In this document: piece by piece, positions 58,333-64,000 of the stretch
Layout of the letters: every line of letters starts with the position of its first letter
Numbering within the stretch: the first letter of the stretch is position 1
Source of the DNA: Microvirga sp. VF16
GTDB taxonomy: Bacteria; Pseudomonadota; Alphaproteobacteria; Rhizobiales; Beijerinckiaceae
DNA length: 64,000 nucleotides
Direction of reading: 5' to 3'
Assembly: GCF_016864375.1 (NCBI RefSeq)
Contig: NZ_CP069354.1
Coordinates: 2,377,501-2,441,500 of the forward strand
The notes under the pieces: model-generated
The model's input: the letters and a program-made list of their open reading frames with translations, nothing else
Told to the model about the DNA's origin: nothing
The model's database searches: none
Program-made: the position numbers and the translations under genes

Positions 58333-59127
58333 ATGGAAGCGAATGAAACCTCGGTGCCCATGAAGATCCTCGTGGCACTCCTGTTCCTGTTCCTGCTGGC
58401 ACCCGTGATCCTCGTCGTGCCAATCTCTTTCAGTGGCGAGCAGATCCTGTCATTCCCGCCGGAGAGCTGGTCCCTGCGCTGGTATGCAGCGCTCGCGGAC
58501 AATCCGAAGATGATCTCCGCTTTCTGGACGAGCCTGATGCTCGGCGCGATCGTGACCGTGATCTCGCTCGCGGTCGCGATCCCAGCCGCTTACGTGATCG
58601 TGCGGATGCGGACCTTCGGATCGGCATTCCTCTACAACCTTTTCACCGCACCGCTGCTGCTCCCCACCATTGTGCTGGGGCTCGCGATTCTCATCGTCTT
58701 CGCATCTGTAGGCTTTCTCGGTACCTTCCCGGGCCTCATCATCGGCCACCTCGTGATCACGTTGCCCTATGCCCTGCGCGTGCTGGCGACGACCCTCGGC
58801 AACCTCAACCTCGCCTGTGAGGAAGCGGCCTCGACACTTGGCGGACGTCCACTGACAGTCTTCCGGCGCGTGACGCTGCCCATGATGGCGCCCGGCATCG
58901 TGGCGGCGACGGCCCTGTGCTTCCTCGTCTCCTTCGATGAAGTGGTCATCACGCTCTTCCTCACTGGGCCGCGCCTCACCACTCTGCCGGTGGAGCTGTT
59001 CCACCATGTGGAGAGCCGAGCCGATCCATTGGTGGCGAGCGTGTCGGTCCTGCTGATCCTGCTCACCCTTGCGGTGGTGATGATCGTCGACCGTACGGTC
59101 GGCCTGTCGAAGACCTTCGTGAAGTGA
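58333..59127 (+). CDS. ABC transporter permease (PotC-like)
   Basis: The 264-residue permease is the second subunit. It shows the early SFSGEQILSFPPESWSLRWYAALADNP loop of PotC-type proteins and the EAA motif CEEAASTLGGRPLTVFRRVTLPMMAPGIVAATALCFLVSFDEVV. With the preceding permease, ATPase and binding protein it completes an importer. It is the last gene of the operon that begins with the nitrilase-family hydrolase. A hairpin and a two-hairpin repeat follow. Confidence 0.93.
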   Translation: MEANETSVPMKILVALLFLFLLAPVILVVPISFSGEQILSFPPESWSLRWYAALADNPKMISAFWTSLMLGAIVTVISLAVAIPAAYVIVRMRTFGSAFLYNLFTAPLLLPTIVLGLAILIVFASVGFLGTFPGLIIGHLVITLPYALRVLATTLGNLNLACEEAASTLGGRPLTVFRRVTLPMMAPGIVAATALCFLVSFDEVVITLFLTGPRLTTLPVELFHHVESRADPLVASVSVLLILLTLAVVMIVDRTVGLSKTFVK

Positions 59128-59188
59128 GAGCATGAGGCCCGAGACCGCGATTAGCGAGTTTGAAATGGACTCGGGAGCATGAAGGGAG

Positions 59189-59211
59189 CGACCGGCTGAA
59201 GCAGCCGGTCG
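59189..59211 (+). terminator. Hairpin after the ABC operon, possible terminator
   Basis: CGACCGGCT (59189-59197) pairs perfectly with AGCCGGTCG (59203-59211) over 5 nt. Only TT follows, so it may need Rho or only stabilise the transcript end. Confidence 0.45.
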
Positions 59212-59226
59212 TTCGGACATCAGAGG

Positions 59227-59367
59227 CTAGCGCATCGTGTGGACCCGAAGGGCCACGCCAGTGAAAAGTGGATCCGGTTTTCTGCTTCGAACGATGCGCT
59301 GCTTAGGGGATTGAGCATCGGATTGGATTTCAAAAGTGCGAATCCACTTTTGGGACCGATGCTCTAG
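59227..59367. repeat. Two-hairpin CTAG repeat, copy B
   Basis: CTAG (59227-59230) and CTAG (59364-59367) flank the element. Unit 1 (59230-59299) has GCGCATCGT/ACGATGCGC ends. Unit 2 (59313-59364) has GAGCATCGG/CCGATGCTC ends with an inner AAAAGTG/CACTTTT stem. Copy A is at 45131-45266. The TAG stop of the RraA gene on the minus strand is the right CTAG, just as for the PilZ gene at copy A. Confidence 0.85.
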
Positions 59368-60038
59368 ATTCCTTCGCACCCCAGTCGCTTCAACGTCTCA
59401 TCCACCCATGGCTTGGACACGCGTCCTTCCTGGGTTGCCGCCATGATTTTCGCTTCGGCTTCCTGCTTTGCTTTGGCGTCTGCATAGATCGTTGCCGTGT
59501 CGCCGAAGGGGACGCAGAGCAGGCCATCGTCGTCGCCGAGGATCAGGTCGCCGGGTTCAACGACCATTCCATCAATGGCAATTGGTACGTTGATTTCGCC
59601 CGGGCCGTCCTTGTAGGGACCGCGATGCGTCACGCCTGCCGCGAAGACAGGGAATTTGCCGACGCGGATGTAACCGTAATCGCGCACTGCACCGTTGATC
59701 ACGATTCCTCCGAGGCCGATCTTCTCGGCGTGGGCAAGCATGAGTTCGCCGATGATGGCGTTCGTCAGGTCACCTCCGGCGTCGACGACGATGATATCGC
59801 CCGGTTCTGCGATCTGCAAAGCCTTGTGCACCATGAGGTTGTCACCCGGACGGGTCTTCACGGTCAGCGCAGGGCCGGCGAGAACGCCGCCGGCATGGAG
59901 AGGACGCAGCCGCGTGCCGCCAGCCGTCATGCGCGACATGACATCGCTCACGTTGGCCACGGGCAACTCCCGAAACTGCTGGACAATTTCCACATCGACC
60001 CTTCGCTGGCGGGGTAGAACTCTGAATCCGATGGTCAC
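59364..60038 (-). CDS. RraA-family protein (putative 4-carboxy-4-hydroxy-2-oxoadipate aldolase-like)
   Basis: The 224-residue protein matches the RraA/HMG-CHA aldolase fold. Seen parts are LRPLHAGGVLAGPALTVKTRPGDNLMVHKAL, PGDIIVVDAGGDLTNAIIGELML, the intact R-D pair in INGAVRDYGYI, and VEPGDLILGDDDGLLCVP. The Arg-Asp pair and the GDxxxxD loop fit an aldolase or decarboxylase on 4-hydroxy-2-oxo acids. It lies 84 bp after a D-2-hydroxyacid dehydrogenase gene on the same strand. The stop codon comes from the end of repeat copy B. Confidence 0.87.
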   Translation of the reverse strand: MTIGFRVLPRQRRVDVEIVQQFRELPVANVSDVMSRMTAGGTRLRPLHAGGVLAGPALTVKTRPGDNLMVHKALQIAEPGDIIVVDAGGDLTNAIIGELMLAHAEKIGLGGIVINGAVRDYGYIRVGKFPVFAAGVTHRGPYKDGPGEINVPIAIDGMVVEPGDLILGDDDGLLCVPFGDTATIYADAKAKQEAEAKIMAATQEGRVSKPWVDETLKRLGCEGI

Positions 60039-60122
60039 TCTAAATGCTCCCTTTCACGATCTTGTGTGGTTCTGAACACGACGCGGAGATCGGGATGATG
60101 GAGCCGCGTCGTGTCGGCTCGG

Positions 60123-61172
60123 CTAGCGTGCGGCGGCCTGGAACGCCGGATTCGCGACACTCTTGAGGTCGGGGCCATCACCGTCCAGGACGCTGATGAT
60201 GTGACGCGCGGCTGTTTCCGCCATGGCCCGCATGGCGCCCTTTGCCGCTCCGCCCGTGTGCGGCGTCACGATGATGTTCGGGAGTGACCAGAGCGGGCTG
60301 TCTTTTGGAGGTGGCTCTTCCGCGAAGCTGTCGAGCCCAGCTCCCGCTATGGTGCCACTGCGCAATGCCTTAACCAGTGCATCCTCGTCGGTGATGCCTC
60401 CACGCGCCGTGTTCACGACAAAGGCACTCGGTTTCATTCTGTCGAGACGTTCGGCATTGATGAGGTGGCGCGTTTCCGCCGTTAGCGGACAATGCAGACT
60501 GACGATGTCCGATGTCTCGAGGAGTGTGTCGAGATCCGTTTCACGCCTGACTTCTTGCGGCAGTTCGGGCGTGTATGGGTCGAAGACCGTGACGATCATT
60601 CCCAATGCGCGCGACAGCGTCGCAACTTCCTGGCCAATCGCGCCGAAGCCCACCAGACCTAACTTCGCACCCGCAAGATCGCGCCCGACATAACTTGCCT
60701 TGGGCCATTCACCGCCTTTGACCGCTCGGTCCAGCGGCACGATGTCCTTCAGCAAGGCGATCATCAGGGCGATGGTGTGTTCTGCCACCGAACGGGCGTT
60801 GGCGCCGAGCGCCCGAAGAACCGGGATGCCACGCTGGGCGGCGGCCTCAAGGTCGATGTTGTCGACTCCAGTACCATGCTTTGCGATCACCTTGAGACGC
60901 GGCGAAGCGCCAATGACTGCTTCATTGACCTGTCCTTGCCGGACGATCAGTCCCTCGATCTGGAGTTCTGCCGCGAGCTTCGCAATGTCGTCTGATGAGG
61001 CATAGGGCGGGCAGTAGTAGGTCTGCAGGCAATGCGCTTCCAAGGCAGCAACAGCTTCCCCTGCGAGGGCGGAGCCTGTGATGAGCACGGCCCGCCGCTG
61101 GTCTGATTGCGCCGTCACCATCGGCGCCGCTTCCTCAGGCTGATTTACCAGCACTTTCTTCTCCCATTTCAC
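60123..61172 (-). CDS. D-isomer-specific 2-hydroxyacid dehydrogenase
   Basis: The 349-residue NAD(P)-dependent enzyme has a catalytic domain (about 27-130) and a Rossmann domain (GAKLGLVGFGAIGQEVATLSRAL). The signature VSLHCPLTAETRHLINAERLDRMKPSAFVVNTARGGITDEDALVKAL and the catalytic Arg, Glu and His (NTARGG, GLDSFAEEPPPKDSPL, TPHTGGAAKGAM) are present. It acts on 2-hydroxy/2-oxo acids and is close to phosphoglycerate-dehydrogenase-type proteins. The start is GTG 61172, and GTG 61154 with GGGAG six bases ahead is as good. It is divergent from the IclR gene. Confidence 0.88.
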   Translation of the reverse strand: MKWEKKVLVNQPEEAAPMVTAQSDQRRAVLITGSALAGEAVAALEAHCLQTYYCPPYASSDDIAKLAAELQIEGLIVRQGQVNEAVIGASPRLKVIAKHGTGVDNIDLEAAAQRGIPVLRALGANARSVAEHTIALMIALLKDIVPLDRAVKGGEWPKASYVGRDLAGAKLGLVGFGAIGQEVATLSRALGMIVTVFDPYTPELPQEVRRETDLDTLLETSDIVSLHCPLTAETRHLINAERLDRMKPSAFVVNTARGGITDEDALVKALRSGTIAGAGLDSFAEEPPPKDSPLWSLPNIIVTPHTGGAAKGAMRAMAETAARHIISVLDGDGPDLKSVANPAFQAAAR

Positions 61173-61273
61173 GGCCTGTCTTTCCGTCGAACTGCAGCGC
61201 AGTCTTCAGGCCTCAAAAGCTTGATGAACACATGACAGTCGCCCCACGAAATTTTCTTGCGTGAAGGCATGCT

Positions 61274-61314
61274 TTGACAGAAGCACATTTCCGCGGTATT
61301 TCATAGTGAGAAAT
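61274..61314 (+). promoter_or_regulatory. IclR gene promoter with overlapping dyad
   Basis: TTGACA (61274-61279), 17 bp, then TATTTC (61297-61302) form a candidate promoter. The dyad ATTTC-N7-GAAAT (61298-61314) overlaps its -10 and could be an autoregulatory operator. Confidence 0.4.
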
Positions 61315-61338
61315 GGCGTTACGCAGAGTGAAACGATC

Positions 61339-62100
61339 ATGGCAAGGCAAGCCTTGGATATCGAAGCGCGGGAAGAGGGTGGGGTGATCGCAGTCGAGCG
61401 TGCCTTGTCCGTGCTCGATGCGTTCACGATTGACGACCGATCCCTCAGTCTGGCGGAGTTGGCACGACGGGTTGGCCTTTCGAAGCCGACTGTTCTCCGT
61501 TTCACGAAGTCACTTGCTCGGGCCGGATACCTCGTCCGCAACGACGATGCGACCTGGCGTCTGGGACCGAAGCTCGCTCGATTGGGAACCCTTTACCAAG
61601 CTGGCTTCCGGATTGAGGACTACGTTCAGCCAGCACTTCGGCGCCTGGCGCAGGAGACCGGGGAAAGCGCGGCGTTCTACGTTCGGGAAGGCAACATGCG
61701 CGTCTGCCTGTTCCGCGTGGATTCGCCGCAATCCATTGGACACCATGCCCGGACGGGTGATCTGCTGCCTCTCGACCGCGGTGCGCCCGGACGCGTGCTC
61801 CTCGCCTTCAGTGGCGAGCCCGGGGAAATCTACGATCAAATCCGTGGCGACTACTTCTATGCAACGTTCGGCGAGCGCGATCCGCAAGTCGGTAGCGTCG
61901 CTTATCCAGTGTTCCGAATTGGCCAACAGCTCGCCGGGGTCCTTGCCGTGACGGGCCCGACGGGACGGTTCGATGGAGACGCTGTTGCGCGCCATCTGGA
62001 GCCGCTGCGATCCATTGCCAACGAACTCACACGACAGCTCGGCGGAAAGACCGAGGACCAGAATTCGACCCGCAGGCCACGCGCATCTGCTCGCGCCTGA
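61339..62100 (+). CDS. IclR-family transcriptional regulator
   Basis: The 253-residue protein has the N-terminal winged helix (about 15-70: VIAVERALSVLDAFTIDDRSLSLAELARRVGLSKPTVLRFTKSLARAGYL) and the C-terminal IclR effector domain (about 85-240: LAQETGESAAFYVREGN, GHHARTGDLLPLDRGAPGRVLLAF). It lies between the divergent hydroxyacid dehydrogenase/RraA pair and the transporter genes downstream, and most likely regulates both in response to their substrate. The chosen ATG fits the family start. In-frame codons upstream extend to 61261. Confidence 0.92.
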   Translation: MARQALDIEAREEGGVIAVERALSVLDAFTIDDRSLSLAELARRVGLSKPTVLRFTKSLARAGYLVRNDDATWRLGPKLARLGTLYQAGFRIEDYVQPALRRLAQETGESAAFYVREGNMRVCLFRVDSPQSIGHHARTGDLLPLDRGAPGRVLLAFSGEPGEIYDQIRGDYFYATFGERDPQVGSVAYPVFRIGQQLAGVLAVTGPTGRFDGDAVARHLEPLRSIANELTRQLGGKTEDQNSTRRPRASARA

Positions 62101-62143
62101 GGCGAATAAACCCGATCAGCAGTGATCATAAGGAGAGGAAACT

Positions 62144-63103
62144 GTGCTGAAGGTTCTTAAAACGCTGTGCATCGGCGCGCTCGCCGTGAGCGCCACCGCA
62201 ACGGCCGCTTACGCCGAGTGGCCGAAAGACCGTCCCATCGAGATCGTCGTGGCGTTCGCCCCGGGCGGAAGCACCGACGTCATGGCTCGCGCGATGCAGC
62301 CGTACCTGGAGAAGGAACTGGGCGCGAAAATCGTGATCGTCAACAAGCCCGGCGCTTCGGGTGAGATCGCTTATACCTACCTCTCCCAGGCCAAGCCGGA
62401 CGGTTACACCTTCTCGTTCATCAACACGCCCGGCTACCTGTCGATGCAGGTGCAGCGCAAGCTGCGGTATGATCCGAAGAGCATCCAGGCCGTGGCGCGC
62501 ATCGTCGACGATCCGACGGCCTACGTCGTGAAGGCCGACTCCCCGATCAAATCGCTCAAGGAACTCGTTGCACAGGCCAAGGCGAAACCTGGGTCCGTGT
62601 CGGTCGGCAGCTCCGGCGTCGGCACCGATGACCACTTGGCCATGATCCTGCTGGAATCGGCAACCGGCGTGTCCCTGACGCACGTGCCGTTCCCCGGCGC
62701 GGGTGAAACGAGAACCGCACTTCTCGGCAATCACATCACGACGGGCGGCCTGAACGTCAGCGAGTTCGCGAGCGGCGACACGAGCAGCGTTCGTCCGCTA
62801 GCCCACTTTGGCGACAAGCGCTCTCCTGAGGCGCCGGACGTCCCGACGGCTCAGGAGCAGGGGATCGAGGTCTTCATGAGCTCGGAGCGTGGTCTTGCCG
62901 CGCGCCGGGACGTGCCAGCCGACATCCGCACCAAGTTCTCGGATGCGGTGAAGAAGGTCGTCGACAATCCTGAGTTCAAGGAACAGGCCAAGAAGCTTGC
63001 CCTTCCGCTCGCCTATCTGTCGGGCGAGGAATGGGAGCAGCAGATGCCGAAGCGCCTCCAAGCGTTCCAGGACATCTGGAACAAGACACCCTGGGTGCAA
63101 TAA
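62144..63103 (+). CDS. Tripartite tricarboxylate transporter substrate-binding protein (Bug/TctC)
   Basis: The 319-residue periplasmic protein has a signal peptide ending near AYAEW. The Bug family hallmarks follow: WPKDRPIEIVVAFAPGGSTDVMARAMQPYLEKELG, then VNKPGASGEIAYTYLSQAKPDGYTFSFINTP. A GTG start follows AAGGAGAGG. These proteins bind carboxylates such as citrate, tricarballylate or phthalate-type acids. The following two genes are the membrane components, and the stop overlaps the next ATG. Confidence 0.93.
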   Translation: MLKVLKTLCIGALAVSATATAAYAEWPKDRPIEIVVAFAPGGSTDVMARAMQPYLEKELGAKIVIVNKPGASGEIAYTYLSQAKPDGYTFSFINTPGYLSMQVQRKLRYDPKSIQAVARIVDDPTAYVVKADSPIKSLKELVAQAKAKPGSVSVGSSGVGTDDHLAMILLESATGVSLTHVPFPGAGETRTALLGNHITTGGLNVSEFASGDTSSVRPLAHFGDKRSPEAPDVPTAQEQGIEVFMSSERGLAARRDVPADIRTKFSDAVKKVVDNPEFKEQAKKLALPLAYLSGEEWEQQMPKRLQAFQDIWNKTPWVQ

Positions 63104-63567
63104 TGGCCAGCCGCTCGACACTCGGGCGGAAAGGTAACCAACCTGATCTTCTTGCTGGCTTGATCTTCATCGTCGTGGGAGCGCTCGGCCTTTGGGCCGG
63201 GCGCGACCTGAGGATGGGCAATGCCGCCATGATGGGTCCGGGTTACCTTCCGCTGATCGTCTCGGCGCTGATCCTGCTGATCGGCCTCGGGGTGACAATC
63301 ATGGGACTCCTGCGCTCCGGCGAACCTCTCGGTGTCGTTCGGCTGCGCCCGCTCCTGATCATTCTCGTCGCGGTCGCGGGTTTTGCCTACGCAGCGGGAT
63401 CCCTTGGCTTCATCATCGCGGCCGCATGGCTCATCGGCATCGGCAGTCTGGCCGATCCTGAGACGCGCCTTCGCGAGATCGCCGCTTCCATCGTGGTGCT
63501 GACGATTTTCGGCATCCTCGTTTTCATCATTGGACTGGGCGTCCAGATGCCGTTGGGGCCGTTCTGA
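63103..63567 (+). CDS. Tripartite tricarboxylate transporter TctB family protein
   Basis: The 154-residue membrane protein has four predicted helices (LLAGLIFIVVGALGLWAG, YLPLIVSALILLIGLGVTIM, LLIILVAVAGFAYAAG, IVVLTIFGILVFIIGLGV). The layout is typical of the small TctB subunit, which pairs with TctA. The ATG sits within the stop of the binding-protein gene (TAATG) and the stop overlaps the TctA ATG (TGATG), so the three are translated as one unit. Confidence 0.9.
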   Translation: MASRSTLGRKGNQPDLLAGLIFIVVGALGLWAGRDLRMGNAAMMGPGYLPLIVSALILLIGLGVTIMGLLRSGEPLGVVRLRPLLIILVAVAGFAYAAGSLGFIIAAAWLIGIGSLADPETRLREIAASIVVLTIFGILVFIIGLGVQMPLGPF

Positions 63568-64000
63568 TGGAATTGTTCGACTCACTCATTCTCGGGTTCA
63601 GCACGGCTGTCACCCCGACCAATCTTCTGTTTTGTCTCATTGGCGCCCTGCTGGGCACGCTCATTGGCGTCCTGCCAGGAATCGGCCCGACGGCAACCCT
63701 GGCAATCCTCCTGCCGATCACATTCTTTTTGCCGCCGCTGGCGGCGCTGATCATGCTCGCGGGTATCTTCTATGGCGCGCAGTATGGCGGATCGACGACG
63801 GCCATCCTGGTGAACCTGCCAGGCGAAGCGTCATCGGTGGTGACCGCACTTGACGGCTACCAGATGGCCAAGCAGGGCCGGGCAGGGGCGGCCCTGGCCA
63901 TCGCTGCCCTGGGTTCGTTCTTCGCGGGAACCGTCGCGACCATCGGGTTGGCGATTGCGGGACCGACTCTCGCGGGCTTTGCGCTCTCGTTCGGGCCGGC
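63567..64000 (+). CDS. tctA: Tripartite tricarboxylate transporter TctA permease (3' end outside window)
   Basis: 144 codons are visible before the right edge. The N-terminus MELFDSLILGFSTAVTPTNL and the family motif LLGTLIGVLPGIGPTATLAILLPITFFLPPLAALIMLAGIFYGAQYGGSTTAILVNLPGEASSVVTALDGYQMAKQGRAGAAL mark the large TctA subunit, usually about 500 residues and 10-12 helices. No stop appears. The gene begins in the stop codon of tctB. With the binding protein and IclR regulator it forms a carboxylate uptake operon beside dehydrogenase and RraA genes. Confidence 0.94.
   Translation, partial: MELFDSLILGFSTAVTPTNLLFCLIGALLGTLIGVLPGIGPTATLAILLPITFFLPPLAALIMLAGIFYGAQYGGSTTAILVNLPGEASSVVTALDGYQMAKQGRAGAALAIAALGSFFAGTVATIGLAIAGPTLAGFALSFGP

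Noticed and set aside
63013..63585. A 190-codon minus-strand frame opposite TctB
   Set aside because: It is antisense to a transporter subunit that is coupled at both ends by overlapping stop and start codons.

Overview
The window looks like the chromosome of an alphaproteobacterium of the order Hyphomicrobiales (Rhizobiales), most likely a Methylobacteriaceae/Microvirga-type organism. The taxon is inferred from gene content: AlaC-Hom-GlpX-RecJ synteny, rplM-rpsI, heme A synthase beside a DUF2842 gene, class I PHA synthase, BA14K, DUF1236 and DUF6894 proteins, an NDUFS4-like complex I subunit, high GC, and the families of short palindromic intergenic repeats. No prophage, complete insertion sequence, CRISPR array or rRNA operon was seen. 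Three tRNA genes are present (Glu-UUC, Pro-UGG, Arg-UCU).

Layout. 1-6.2 kb: end of an unknown gene, a CDC48-type double AAA+ ATPase, an extensin-like protein and an L,D-transpeptidase (cell wall), and small secreted proteins. 6.5-10.3 kb: a three-gene signalling operon of a periplasmic oxidoreductase-fold protein without cysteine, a PAS histidine kinase and a LuxR-type response regulator. 10.4-18.6 kb: small envelope proteins, heme A synthase, an orphan ParA ATPase, O-acetylhomoserine sulfhydrylase (metY), thioesterase, glutathione transferase and rplM-rpsI. 19.0-22.7 kb: a 1239-residue modular RTX protein with an AT-richer N-terminal part. 22.8-33.0 kb: argC behind an arginine-rich leader peptide and terminator, a fumarylacetoacetase-fold hydrolase, a FadL porin, PHA synthase, a lipoprotein, then alaC, hom and glpX. 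33.2-45.5 kb: an acetyltransferase, recJ, tRNA-Glu, a diguanylate cyclase, KDPGal aldolase, an Lrp regulator with rocD and a ureohydrolase (arginine/ornithine breakdown), a Sir2 deacetylase, a double cold-shock protein, DUF192, and a PilZ gene next to a GGDEF remnant. 45.9-53.6 kb: a chemoreceptor, tRNA-Pro and tRNA-Arg around a complex I accessory gene, then a MocR regulator and a cupin/AhpD-like/oxidoreductase operon facing a LysR regulator. 53.7-64.0 kb: a catabolic region with a nitrilase-family hydrolase, two RraA-fold proteins, a polyamine-type ABC importer, a D-2-hydroxyacid dehydrogenase, an IclR regulator and a tripartite tricarboxylate transporter that runs off the right edge.

The most interesting signals are regulatory. 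An 18-codon ORF with five arginine codons sits between a promoter-like sequence and an intrinsic terminator just ahead of argC, which fits ribosome-mediated arginine attenuation. Two 14-bp GGTA-N6-TACC dyads lie exactly 22 bp apart between a GST gene and rplM. A terminator-like hairpin lies in the rplM leader, and a perfect dyad lies inside the metY promoter spacer. A roughly 140-bp two-hairpin repeat occurs twice, each time with its CTAG end forming the stop codon of the neighbouring gene, and one copy adjoins a decapitated GGDEF gene.

All assignments come from reading the sequence and from memory of protein families. No database search, folding or composition calculation was run.
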